Positions 33,531-41,552 of a stretch of DNA of 64,000 nucleotides are shown here, in pieces. Position 1 is the stretch's first letter, and every line of letters begins with the position of its first letter. A model generated the notes under the pieces. The model had not been told where the DNA came from. It searched no databases and saw only the letters and a list, made by a program, of their open reading frames with translations. Made by a program: the position numbers and the translations under genes. The DNA comes from Pseudomonas abietaniphila (GTDB lineage: Bacteria; Pseudomonadota; Gammaproteobacteria; Pseudomonadales; Pseudomonadaceae): assembly GCF_900100795.1 (NCBI RefSeq), contig NZ_FNCO01000002.1, forward strand, positions 496,001 through 560,000, written 5' to 3'.

Positions 33531-34736
33531 TTAATCAATGCTGCCATAGTCATGGCGGTTGGAAAAAGAGGCGCCCATCAAGTAAAAACACCCACCTGCC
33601 ACGATAAAGGCGGCGAGCATGTAGAACATGAACTGCGGCGGCTGCGATGCCAATGCAAATCCGCACAATATCGGGCCCAGAGCGCCCCCAAGGCTCGACA
33701 GGTTTTGCGCACCGTAATACATGCCGCGCAAGTGCTCGGGCGCGATGCGATCGATGAACATGTACTCGGCGGGGAAAACAATGACTTCACCCACGGTGAA
33801 TATCCCTACTGCCAACGCCCAGTGCCAGACGCTGGTGGACAGCGCAAATCCGACGACCCCCAGCAGAAACAGGCTGAAGCCTGCGGTCAACCATCGATTC
33901 AGATGCTCGTTGGTGATGCGTTTGCCAACCAGGTACTGCAGACAGATCACCACCGTCGCGTTCACGGCGACCACTGCACTGATGACTTGATAGGTGAATT
34001 CCGGCGTGCTTGTAGTCACAAGGTATTGCGAGATATAGCCGGTAAACTGGCCGAACGCCACGGCGCTTAGCGCGCCACCAACAGTGAAGCAGACCAGACG
34101 ATGATCCTTTAGCAGGGTGCGCCCCACAGAAGCGAAGGAGATAGGCAGACTGGCCCGGTCAGTGGGGCTAAGCGTTCTGTCGCCCCAGATCATATAAGTC
34201 AGAAAGGTACCCAAGCCCAGCGCCGCTGATATGAGGAATGGCAATTTCATATCCATGTGCGCGAACCCAGCGCCAATGAATGGCCCCACCGCATAGCCGA
34301 TATTGATCAGTGAGTAGCGCACCGAAAACACTTTGCCACGCTCGGCTTCTGGCAGCAGTTTGCCGAACGCCGCCTTCACAACAATATCGATTACCGAATA
34401 AGCAAAATTGAATGCCACCAGAAACAGGAAAAACATCCAAAGGTGCGCAGTGACGCACATCCCGATGAAGCCCAGAGTAAAGAACCCCGTAAAACTCAGG
34501 ATCAATCGATAACTGGACATTTTGTCAGTCAGGTAGCCGCCGTACACGCTGAGCAGCGAGCCAACGAGCATGGCGCTGCCCACTACCAGACCGATATCAC
34601 TGACTCCCAACGTGAAGTTGGAGGACAAATAAATAACCATGTAGGGCAAGGTAATGGCGCGCCCCATTGTCAGGAACAAAGACGACAGCAGTAGCAAATT
34701 GACCGAAAACGGATAATGTTTGAAGACCGCGAGCAT
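33531..34736 (-). CDS. MFS transporter, YdeE-like exporter
   Basis: A 401-residue inner-membrane protein of the major facilitator superfamily with 12 predicted helices. The opening LLLLSSLFLTMGRAITLPYM and the loop GYLTDKMSSYR (the family's G-x-x-x-D-(K/R) loop between TM2 and TM3) resemble Escherichia coli YdeE, a dipeptide exporter of the DHA1 group. No operon partner is visible: the remnant at 33514 is downstream and a transposase fragment lies upstream. The substrate is open. Confidence 0.85.
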   Translation of the reverse strand: MLAVFKHYPFSVNLLLLSSLFLTMGRAITLPYMVIYLSSNFTLGVSDIGLVVGSAMLVGSLLSVYGGYLTDKMSSYRLILSFTGFFTLGFIGMCVTAHLWMFFLFLVAFNFAYSVIDIVVKAAFGKLLPEAERGKVFSVRYSLINIGYAVGPFIGAGFAHMDMKLPFLISAALGLGTFLTYMIWGDRTLSPTDRASLPISFASVGRTLLKDHRLVCFTVGGALSAVAFGQFTGYISQYLVTTSTPEFTYQVISAVVAVNATVVICLQYLVGKRITNEHLNRWLTAGFSLFLLGVVGFALSTSVWHWALAVGIFTVGEVIVFPAEYMFIDRIAPEHLRGMYYGAQNLSSLGGALGPILCGFALASQPPQFMFYMLAAFIVAGGCFYLMGASFSNRHDYGSID

Positions 34737-34791
34737 CTGCGTCTATTCCTACGGTGGCTGCATCGAAGCCAAGGAGCATATCGTTAAACAT

Positions 34792-35007
34792 TCAGCTTCG
34801 TCTTCCTAACTGATGCTCATGTTCGACGGCCGGCGTTTCAACCAGCGTGAATTCATCCTTGGCGCCACTCATGCCACGTCGCTGCAGGCGATCCAATTTC
34901 AGGATGCGCTTGAGGTGGGCAAACAACATTTCGACCTTTTTACGTTCATGGCGAGAGCGCTGATATGCCGGCGTTGCAACTCGTGGGATAGGCGAACTTC
35001 GAGTCAA
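34792..35007 (-). pseudogene. C-terminal transposase fragment (IS1182/IS5-like)
   Basis: Residues RSRHERKKVEMLFAHLKRIL and KLDRLQRRGMSGAKDEFTL match the C-terminal catalytic Glu helix region of DDE transposases of the IS1182 type (R-x-x-x-E-x-x-F-x-x-L-K). The end has drifted, with altered residues after DEFTL, and the N-terminal three quarters are absent. It is a relic. Confidence 0.7.
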
Positions 35008-35066
35008 GGACCGAACCCCTTTAGGCCAAAGGGGTCTGCTGCTGTATTACTTTCGGAATACGTCCA

Positions 35067-35876
35067 ATGTCCACGCAACAGAACCTTGTGATACTTGCCC
35101 GGGGCGGATACGCCGCCCGAGGAATGCTTTACCTGATCATCGGTATCTTCGCATTGCTGGCCGCCCAGGATTCGACAAAACCCAAAGACAGCCACAGAAG
35201 TCTGGAAGCCTTGCTGGCACAGCCGTTTGGTTATTTTTTAGTGGGGCTCGTGGTGGCGGGCTTGCTCGCGTTTGCGGCCTGGCGCGTACTGCAAGCGACG
35301 CGTGATGTCGACCATCACGGCAAAGATCTTAAAGGTTTGACCATTCGCACTGGCCTGCTTGCGGGAGGTCTGGTGAACGGTGCTCTGGCATTTTTCGCGT
35401 TAGGCCTGCTGGTGAGCGGTATTAAAAGCTCGGGCAGTTCTGGAGGAAAAACCAAGGACTGGCTGGCGCATCTGTTGTCTTGGGAATACTCCAACTTACT
35501 GGTGTACTTGATCGCTCTTATTCCATTGGGCGTTGGAATTGCTCACATCATCAAAGGCTGGAAGGCATCGTTTGAGAAATACTTTGAGGCCGACGAAGAC
35601 GTCATGCGATACGTTCGCCCGGTATCACGGTTTGGCCTGATGGCCCGTGGCGTGGTTTTTATAGAGATAGCGGTGCTGCTGGCGGTCAGCGGTTCCGCTT
35701 ATCAAGCCATGGACCCGCCCGGTATGAAGGAGGCTCTGGACGCACTCCAGAATCTTCCGGCTGGATGGCTGGCTTTGATGACGATGGCCTTTGGGTTGAT
35801 TGCTTTTTCGGTTTACAGTTTTTCCGAAGCCTTCTGGCGGAAGATCAATATGCAAATACCAGGCGTGTGTGGATAG
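35067..35876 (+). CDS. DUF1206-family membrane protein
   Basis: A 269-residue integral membrane protein with six helices arranged as three repeated pairs; each pair opens with an R-G-x-x-x-R-G-like motif (ARGGYAARGMLYLIIG, then the second around TGLLAGGLVNGALAFF and the third at GLMARGVVFIEIA). This triplicated two-helix pattern defines DUF1206. The function is unknown. It stands alone, with a hairpin terminator just downstream. Confidence 0.88.
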   Translation: MSTQQNLVILARGGYAARGMLYLIIGIFALLAAQDSTKPKDSHRSLEALLAQPFGYFLVGLVVAGLLAFAAWRVLQATRDVDHHGKDLKGLTIRTGLLAGGLVNGALAFFALGLLVSGIKSSGSSGGKTKDWLAHLLSWEYSNLLVYLIALIPLGVGIAHIIKGWKASFEKYFEADEDVMRYVRPVSRFGLMARGVVFIEIAVLLAVSGSAYQAMDPPGMKEALDALQNLPAGWLALMTMAFGLIAFSVYSFSEAFWRKINMQIPGVCG

Positions 35877-35916
35877 TGATTCTTCACTGGATGCATTGAG
35901 CTGGATGCATTGAATA

Positions 35917-35936
35917 GCTAGGGCGTGAGCCCTAGC
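35917..35936. terminator. Hairpin between convergent genes
   Basis: A perfect 8-base stem GCTAGGGC / GCCCTAGC with a GTGA tetraloop, placed between the ends of the DUF1206 gene and the lysine-rich protein gene. There is no long T run, so it may be a weak or protein-assisted terminator. Confidence 0.6.
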
Positions 35937-35948
35937 GACCAGCAGATG

Positions 35949-36194
35949 TCACTTCTTCTTTTTCGCGGGCTTGTCTGCTTTGCCTGATTTCGACGGCTTT
36001 TCAGGCTTGCTATCCGCCTTTTTGGCGGACTTCTTCGGCTCAGCGTCTTTTTTCTTGTCTTTCTTCTCAGAAGATTTCGCAAGCGCTGACGCCGCTGCTG
36101 ATTTTTTTGCTGGTGACGTCTTTTTGTCTTTTAGCTCTTTGCTGGCTTTTGAAGGACTTTCTTTGGATTTCTTTTCGTCTTTAGCCACGTTCAT
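35949..36194 (-). CDS. Lysine-rich low-complexity protein (histone H1-like tail)
   Basis: An 81-residue protein from the ATG at 36194, which has GAGGGGG directly upstream. It is almost entirely Lys, Ser, Ala, Pro, Asp and Glu, with repeated KKSAKK- and KPEKPSK-like units and a final KKKK. It has no globular domain. Such proteins resemble the C-terminal tails of histone-like AlgP or H1 and could bind nucleic acid. No clear family; the gene looks real because of the ribosome site and consistent composition. Confidence 0.6.
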   Translation of the reverse strand: MNVAKDEKKSKESPSKASKELKDKKTSPAKKSAAASALAKSSEKKDKKKDAEPKKSAKKADSKPEKPSKSGKADKPAKKKK

Positions 36195-36346
36195 CACCCC
36201 CTCGGGTATGCCGCTATCGGCACATCGCCAGTGGATTATCCACAAGCTGATCATTAGGCGAGCACACGAAGAAGCGGTTCAAACTTTCTGACGCCTTGCC
36301 CTCGTCTCAGGTGCCCGCACCGGTTTCAACGCTACCTCAACACTGC

Positions 36347-36508
36347 TTAATCGTCCTCGGTCTCCGCCTTGTCACCCTCCTCCATGGGATCCTCGTGTTC
36401 AGGTGCATGCTCAGGGGGATTGGGCATCACATCAGGTCGTCCTGGCTCCAGCGGTGCTATTGACGCCCCGTTACCGGACCCACCTTCCAGCTCTGACTTA
36501 CTTTTCAT
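36347..36508 (-). CDS. Small acidic hypothetical protein
   Basis: A 53-residue protein from the ATG at 36508 (GGGAG about ten bases upstream). It opens MKSKSELEGGSGNGAS and ends in a Glu/Asp-rich tail (EHEDPMEEGDKAETEDD). It has no membrane segment or recognised domain. It is probably disordered. The reading frame extends upstream to 36658 but without a good start. Confidence 0.45.
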   Translation of the reverse strand: MKSKSELEGGSGNGASIAPLEPGRPDVMPNPPEHAPEHEDPMEEGDKAETEDD

Positions 36509-36791
36509 TATTTGACTCCCAGGGTCGCAAAAAGGGTTGCGACGTATGGGTTCGAAGCTGGAAACGTGGCGTCGTTCGGTGAATCTTTCCCGGTGCCGAC
36601 AAATGAGCGTCAAGTCCTGGAGCGAAGGCGAAGACCAGGGCTTCCGATCATTGCTCAAGAGGCAGAATCCAGCAGCCCTCTCCTTCTATACGCGTCTGAT
36701 CGATCTGACGGTTGCCTAAAAAGAATGCAGCCCATTGTCAGCCTGTTTCTTTCAGCCTATCTTGTACAAAACCTATACAAGGCCGTGACTG

Positions 36792-37256
36792 ATGTACAAC
36801 AAAGTGAAGTGGCCGCTGACGCTGTACTTTGACGGCGATTGCCCGCTCTGCGCTCGCGAAATCAGGCTTCTTCGCCGACACGCTGCAGCGCAGCGCCTGC
36901 TTTTCGTTGACATCAGCAGCGGTGAATTCGACGCGACCACACTTGGATTCACGTTCGGGCAGATGCAGTCGTTGTTGCATGCCCGTTTCGCCGATGGGCA
37001 CTGGGTGACCGGGCTGGATGCGACACTATGGAGCTGGCGAGCCGCGGGTTTGGGTTTTTGGGCTACGCCACTGACATGGCGAGCACTCCGTCCGCTGCTT
37101 GAAGTCGGGTATCGCCTTTTCTGCCGGCTGCGTCCCGCTTTGGCGTGGTTACCTCATCCGGATGGAGGCCGCCGCTGTGTCGATAACCGGTGCGCGGTAC
37201 CGGAATCCAAACCTTCACCGAAGGAGGCGCCCGGCCTGAAAACTAAGCAGAACTAG
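36792..37256 (+). CDS. DCC-family thiol-disulfide oxidoreductase-like protein
   Basis: A 154-residue protein of the DCC (DUF393) family. LYFDGDCPLCAREIRLL carries the D-G-D-C-x-x-C signature in a thioredoxin-like fold. The central segment VTGLDATLWSWRAAGLG matches the family's second conserved block. It has no signal peptide. In pseudomonads such genes often sit near photolyase, FolE and light-regulated genes, and here FolE, an SDR and a LOV protein follow. The redox partner is unknown. Confidence 0.82.
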   Translation: MYNKVKWPLTLYFDGDCPLCAREIRLLRRHAAAQRLLFVDISSGEFDATTLGFTFGQMQSLLHARFADGHWVTGLDATLWSWRAAGLGFWATPLTWRALRPLLEVGYRLFCRLRPALAWLPHPDGGRRCVDNRCAVPESKPSPKEAPGLKTKQN

Positions 37257-37397
37257 AACGCTTCGCTTCGACACTGGCGCAGAGGAGCCCGCGCCATAGG
37301 TCGTCCCGCGAACCCTGTGTTATCGGGTGCGAAGTACGCATCCCCTACTCCCAACGATCAAGCCACATTTAGCGCAGCATGGCTGCGAGGTATCAAA

Positions 37398-37958
37398 ATG
37401 AACCTACCATTAGCCGAACACTACCGTGAAATTTTAGTCGGCGTAGGCGAGAACCCGGACCGTGAAGGCCTTCTAGACACGCCCAAGCGCGCAGCCAAAG
37501 CGATGCAGTACCTGTGCAATGGCTACTCGTTGAATCTGGAGGAAATCATTAACGGCGCACTGTTCGAATCCCAAAGCGATGAAATGGTGATCGTGCGCGA
37601 CATTGAGCTGTATTCCTTATGTGAGCATCACATGCTGCCCTTCATCGGCAAGGCCCATGTCGCGTATATCCCGACTGGCAGGGTGCTGGGCCTGTCCAAG
37701 GTCGCTCGAGTGGTCGATATGTTCGCCCGCCGCCTGCAGATTCAGGAAAACCTGACCAGGCAGATCGCGGACGCCATTCAGCGGATAACCGACGCCGCCG
37801 GCGTGGCGGTGGTCATTGAGGCAAAGCATATGTGCATGATGATGCGGGGCGTCGAGAAACAGAATTCGGTGATGACTTCATCGGTGATGCTGGGCGCATT
37901 CCGCGAGTCCTCGGCGACGCGTCACGAGTTTCTCCAGCTGATCGGGCGACTCAGCTAA
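37398..37958 (+). CDS. folE: GTP cyclohydrolase I
   Basis: A 187-residue FolE, which turns GTP into 7,8-dihydroneopterin triphosphate at the start of pterin and folate synthesis. The ATG at 37398 with GAGG seven bases upstream gives the normal length; the frame is open 81 bases further upstream but without a better start. Zinc and active-site segments are [20 protein letters not shown] and the C-terminal [13 protein letters not shown]. It is 36 bases from the SDR gene. As an extra folE in a light/stress-like group it may supply a pterin cofactor or chromophore. Confidence 0.92.
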   Translation: MNLPLAEHYREILVGVGENPDREGLLDTPKRAAKAMQYLCNGYSLNLEEIINGALFESQSDEMVIVRDIELYSLCEHHMLPFIGKAHVAYIPTGRVLGLSKVARVVDMFARRLQIQENLTRQIADAIQRITDAAGVAVVIEAKHMCMMMRGVEKQNSVMTSSVMLGAFRESSATRHEFLQLIGRLS

Positions 37959-37994
37959 AGCAAACGGATCGAGGCTATCTGCGGGAGAGTCCAG

Positions 37995-38705
37995 ATGAAC
38001 GGTTCCTTTACGATGAGTTCCCTTGGTGACGATTACCGTGCCTTGGTGATCGGCGGCAGCGGAGCGCTCGGCTCGGCGTTTTGTGAGTGGCTCAATGACG
38101 ATCCGCGCTGTGCCGGTGTTCGTCAACTGGGGCGCAGCACCATTCCAGCCCTGGATCTTGAACATCCCGACAGCATCGCCCAAGCGGCTGCCGAGCTGGC
38201 TGAGGAAGGGCCTTATCAATTGATTGTGCATGCCGCAGGGCTCCTGCATCGCGACGGCATCAAGCCTGAAAAAAGTTACGCGGCGATTGAGGCCGATGCC
38301 ATGCAGGCGGTATTCCAGGTCAACACCCTGGGGCCCGCGTTGGTTTTGCGCCACTTTCTGCCGCTGCTTGATCGCAGCGGGGCCATGGCGATGCTCTCCG
38401 CCAAGGTGGGCAGTATCGGTGATAACCGTCTGGGCGGCTGGTATGCCTATCGCTCTTCCAAGGCCGCGTTGAACATGCTGATTAAAACAGCTGCCATCGA
38501 GCTGGCGCGAACGCGACCACAGATCCGTTTATTGAGTCTTCATCCAGGCACCGTGATTTCGGGCCTGTCGCAGCCCTTTCGGGGGGCCTCAGGCGCCCGG
38601 CCGGCACGTATTGCTGCCCGTGAGTTGTTATCGCTAATCGACGGTCTGACGCCTGCCGACAGTGGCCGTTTCTTTGCCTATAACGGAGAGCGCCTACCCT
38701 GGTAG
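37995..38705 (+). CDS. SDR-family NAD(P)-dependent oxidoreductase (CsgA-like)
   Basis: A 236-residue SDR with cofactor loop VIGGSGALGSA and catalytic pair YRSSKAAL. HPGTVISGLSQPF resembles the C-terminal region of CsgA-like SDRs. The protein may begin at the first ATG (37995) or the one six codons later. It follows folE and precedes the LOV gene in one probable operon. A pterin reductase role (as in FolM) is possible from context, but its sequence is nearer to the CsgA group. Confidence 0.83.
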   Translation: MNGSFTMSSLGDDYRALVIGGSGALGSAFCEWLNDDPRCAGVRQLGRSTIPALDLEHPDSIAQAAAELAEEGPYQLIVHAAGLLHRDGIKPEKSYAAIEADAMQAVFQVNTLGPALVLRHFLPLLDRSGAMAMLSAKVGSIGDNRLGGWYAYRSSKAALNMLIKTAAIELARTRPQIRLLSLHPGTVISGLSQPFRGASGARPARIAARELLSLIDGLTPADSGRFFAYNGERLPW

Positions 38706-38738
38706 GCACTGATGTGACATTCCTCGAGAACACTGAAC

Positions 38739-39185
38739 ATGATAAATGCAGAACTTTTGCAGCTGATGGTGGAAGCATCCAGCGATGGCATCGTGGTTGC
38801 CGAGCAGGAAGGCGAAGAAAACATCCTTATCTATGCCAATCCCGCGTTCGAACAGCTGACGGGCTACAGCAATGACGACATCCTTTATCAAGACTGTCGT
38901 TTTCTGCAACGTGATGACCGTGACCAAAGTGGTCTGACGCTCATCCGCGAGGCCATAAAAAACCATCAACCCTGTCGGCAAATCATCCGCAACTATCGCA
39001 AGGATGGCAGCGGTTTCTGGAATGAGCTCTCGATAACCCCGGTGTTCAACGCCGCAGATCAGTTGACCTATTACATCGGCATTCAGAGGGATGTGAGCGT
39101 CGAGGTCGAGGCTCGCGAGCGAGTGCGCGAACTCGAGGCGGAAGTCGCAGCGTTAAAGGAACAACTGGCTCAATCGAAGCGCTAA
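38739..39185 (+). CDS. Short LOV photoreceptor (PpSB1-LOV type)
   Basis: A 148-residue flavin-binding blue-light sensor made only of a LOV domain and helical caps. The adduct-forming cysteine is C53 in YQDCRFLQ, the same residue number and local sequence as in Pseudomonas putida short LOV proteins. NYRKDGSGFWNELSITPV and YYIGIQRDV form the other flavin-contact strands. The C-terminal J-alpha helix (REL..AEVAALKEQLAQ) is a short coiled coil for dimerisation. There is no effector domain, so signalling must go through protein contacts. Confidence 0.9.
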   Translation: MINAELLQLMVEASSDGIVVAEQEGEENILIYANPAFEQLTGYSNDDILYQDCRFLQRDDRDQSGLTLIREAIKNHQPCRQIIRNYRKDGSGFWNELSITPVFNAADQLTYYIGIQRDVSVEVEARERVRELEAEVAALKEQLAQSKR

Positions 39186-39210
39186 GCCTCTCTGTGTCAG
39201 CTACCAATAC

Positions 39211-39226
39211 GCCGGTCCCGACCGGC
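39211..39226. terminator. Hairpin between convergent LOV and CMD-like genes
   Basis: GCCGGT-CCCG-ACCGGC forms a 6-base perfect stem in the 72-base gap between convergent genes. There is no T tract. Confidence 0.4.
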
Positions 39227-39257
39227 CCCTGTCGACAGTGGCACCGCTCGCAGTCCC

Positions 39258-39818
39258 CTACTCATCGAATGGCAATGGCGTATCAGGATCTCGCCGTACG
39301 TCAAAGGCATTGAGCGTCATCGCAACCAGCGAGTAATACCCATAGACGCCGATCAGCTCGACCATGGCAGGCTCGCCAAAGAGCGCGACGCCCTGATCGT
39401 AAAGCGCGGTATCCACACGTCGGGTTTGATACAGCGACTGGCCGATCTCGTAAACGCACTGCTCATCCGGACGTGTAAACGTCGGCGTCAGTTGCTGCCT
39501 GAGCGCCTCGATCACGCTGTCGCAAACGCCCGCACGCCTGGCAATGGGCTCATGAATCTGCCACTCCGCCTGGGAGCGCCACCAGGCGGCGGTCGTCAGG
39601 ATGGCGAGTTCAGTCAGCCGTAATTCCAGCGCGGTTCCGTACCGGCAGAACGCGCCCAGACGCTGGGCATGGTCAGCCAGCGCCGGGCTGTGAATCCACG
39701 CGAGGAAAGGACCGTCCAGGTTACCGCGAGGTCCCTTCAGAATTTCAGCCAGCACGCGCTGTTGATCTTCGCTCATCTGATTGGGCTGCAAGGGTGTGAG
39801 GCGCGACTGAATGTCCAT
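39258..39818 (-). CDS. Carboxymuconolactone decarboxylase-family protein
   Basis: A 186-residue all-helical protein. From the ATG at 39818 (AAAGAGAAC upstream) it has TALELRLTELAILTTAAWWRSQAEWQIHEP, cut here into TALELRLTELAI and WRSQAEWQIHEP, the CMD/AhpD-like core helix pair. The typical CMD residues E and H are present but the AhpD C-x-x-C is absent, so it is not a peroxidase-type member. The frame stays open to 40241 but no family signal lies there. Function unknown; it could be a gamma-carboxymuconolactone-like lyase. Confidence 0.78.
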   Translation of the reverse strand: MDIQSRLTPLQPNQMSEDQQRVLAEILKGPRGNLDGPFLAWIHSPALADHAQRLGAFCRYGTALELRLTELAILTTAAWWRSQAEWQIHEPIARRAGVCDSVIEALRQQLTPTFTRPDEQCVYEIGQSLYQTRRVDTALYDQGVALFGEPAMVELIGVYGYYSLVAMTLNAFDVRRDPDTPLPFDE

Positions 39819-40161
39819 GTGTTCTCTTTTCCCAAGCCGGTCGTTAACGCTATCGAGGACGTCGCCAGCGCACTGATTCATGACCTGCTCAGGGTAAACC
39901 GGAACAAGGCACCCTCGCCAGAGCGCAAGCGCGTGCAACGCCAAGGCCCGGCCGTACGTTCGAGTCAGCCCAGGTCGCCACTCGGGCGGGTCATCGGCTA
40001 CGGGCTGGTGCGAACCGCCCGACTGATTTTCGACGGTGTCGTGCATATTCCCGCAACGGCGTGGCGCGTCCCGAGATGAAGCCCGGCTCGAGGCCTTGAG
40101 TGCTTCTGCTCTGCGCACAGACAACCGCATACGTTCAAAGTGGAGGTACGCCTGACCACGC
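39819..40161. other. Intergenic stretch without a convincing gene
   Basis: 343 GC-rich bases between the CMD-like gene and the cytochrome b561 gene. The minus frame remains open here and includes a possible MHDTVENQSGG start, but I find no family signal or ribosome site, and codon use looks random. Confidence 0.5.
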
Positions 40162-40698
40162 CTAGCGCGGCAGCATGCGCCTGAGGGTGTTGTCCCGGAC
40201 GTAGTAGTGATGGAACAACCCGGCAGCAGCATGCAGCCCAATCAGCCAGTAGCCCAGATTGCCCAGCCACTCGTGCCATCCCTTGATCTGCTTGGCCAAG
40301 GCGGGATCCAGGGCGATAGGCGCAGGCATGAAGAACTCGAAATAAGGCATCGGTTTCCCTCCCGCTGCCAACATCAACCACGCCAGGACGGGCGTGACGA
40401 TCATCAGTCCATAGAGCGCTGCGTGCATCGCGTGCGATACCCCGGTCTGCCAGGCCGGCGGCGTCGGGCTGATAGCGGGTGCCTTGTTCATCAGCCTGCC
40501 CAGCAGGCGAATCCACACCAGTGCAAAGATGGAAAGACCGAACAGGCCGTGAAAGCCCAGCGCCGCTGAGCGCAGGGTGCTCCCGCGAGGCGCCAGGCCT
40601 TTGAGCTCGATGCACGCGTACACGCCGACAAACAGCGCCAGCATTAACCAGTGCAGATACATCGAGAGCTTCGCGTAGCGTGGGGATGATGGATTCAT
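40162..40698 (-). CDS. Cytochrome b561
   Basis: A 178-residue, four-helix di-heme inner-membrane protein of the CybB type. Likely heme ligands are His in LSMYLHWLMLALF, GFHGLFGLS, SHAMHAALYGLM and LIGLHAAAGLFHHYYV. It moves electrons between the quinone pool and a membrane or periplasmic partner such as superoxide. No partner gene is adjacent; the YodB/YceI lipocalin that often accompanies it is absent. Confidence 0.88.
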   Translation of the reverse strand: MNPSSPRYAKLSMYLHWLMLALFVGVYACIELKGLAPRGSTLRSAALGFHGLFGLSIFALVWIRLLGRLMNKAPAISPTPPAWQTGVSHAMHAALYGLMIVTPVLAWLMLAAGGKPMPYFEFFMPAPIALDPALAKQIKGWHEWLGNLGYWLIGLHAAAGLFHHYYVRDNTLRRMLPR

Positions 40699-40874
40699 GC
40701 CGGGTACTCGTCAGTTAGGTCGCAGAAAGGCCTTGAAGGCGTGCGGAATGTGCAGCAGTTGCCTTAAGGAAGTCTGAAGGTGCCCGGGACATTCATTTTT
40801 TTCTCACCTTCAGACTTCATTAAGAATCGGCGTTGATACTTCCTACCATTCGCCACTGGGGAGGAGCCTCGCCC

Positions 40875-41552
40875 ATGCAGGGTCTGGATTGGAACATCTG
40901 TTTACCGTTTAGCTTCGGCAACGCCGCGGCACCCACACTGTCGCTTAACCGCGCGTTGGTTCAGGAGCCGCTGCGCGCGGAGTTTGAGGCCTTTATCCAT
41001 GAGCGCTTTCACAAAGCCCATAACGCCGAAGTCAGCCACTTCATGCCGGAACTGTTCGGGCTCAATGATGAGGCAGGTACGCTGTGTGCGGTGGCGGGTG
41101 TGCGCAAAGCGATGTCCGGACCGTTGTTTCTGGAGCACTACCTGGATGAGCCGATCGAACGGGCCATAGAAGGACACGCCGCCAGACCGGTCGATCGCCA
41201 AGCCATTGTCGAGGTGGGCAACCTGGCCGCGAGCACACTGGGAAGCGCGCGGTTGAGCATCATTACGGTCACCTGGCTATTGGCGATGGGCGGTCTGGAA
41301 TGGGTGGCGTTCACGGGCAATGCCGGGTTGGTCAACAGCTTCAACCGTCTTGGCCTGCGCCCCGTCACCTTGTGCCCGGCCGATCCGATGCGCCTGGGCG
41401 AGGAGCGACATGCGTGGGGCAATTACTACGACACCCAACCCCACGTGCACGTCGGGGATATCCGCTCAGGCTTCCTGCATTTGAGTCATAGCGGCGTGTT
41501 CGAGCGATTCGGCCTTCCCCTGACCCTGGAGCAGACCTGCCATGTCGCCTGA
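40875..41552 (+). CDS. Thermostable-hemolysin-family protein (LuxI/GNAT-like acyltransferase fold)
   Basis: A 225-residue protein from the ATG at 40875 (GGAGGAG upstream); an ATG at 40833 would add 14 residues. RAEFEAFIHERFHKAHNAEVSHFMPELFG and IVEVGNLAAS are split features of the T_hemolysin family, whose pattern (R..F, E-V-x-N/G-L-A, then a long helix ITVTWLLAMGG) resembles LuxI-type N-acyl synthases of the GNAT superfamily. It is the first gene of a seven-gene coupled operon. An acyl transfer role from the AMP-ligase product is my inference; lytic activity of relatives may be indirect. Confidence 0.78.
   Translation: MQGLDWNICLPFSFGNAAAPTLSLNRALVQEPLRAEFEAFIHERFHKAHNAEVSHFMPELFGLNDEAGTLCAVAGVRKAMSGPLFLEHYLDEPIERAIEGHAARPVDRQAIVEVGNLAASTLGSARLSIITVTWLLAMGGLEWVAFTGNAGLVNSFNRLGLRPVTLCPADPMRLGEERHAWGNYYDTQPHVHVGDIRSGFLHLSHSGVFERFGLPLTLEQTCHVA

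Noticed and set aside
39819..40241. N-terminal extension of the CMD-like gene
   Set aside because: No family similarity, random-looking composition, and a good ribosome site at the later ATG 39818.
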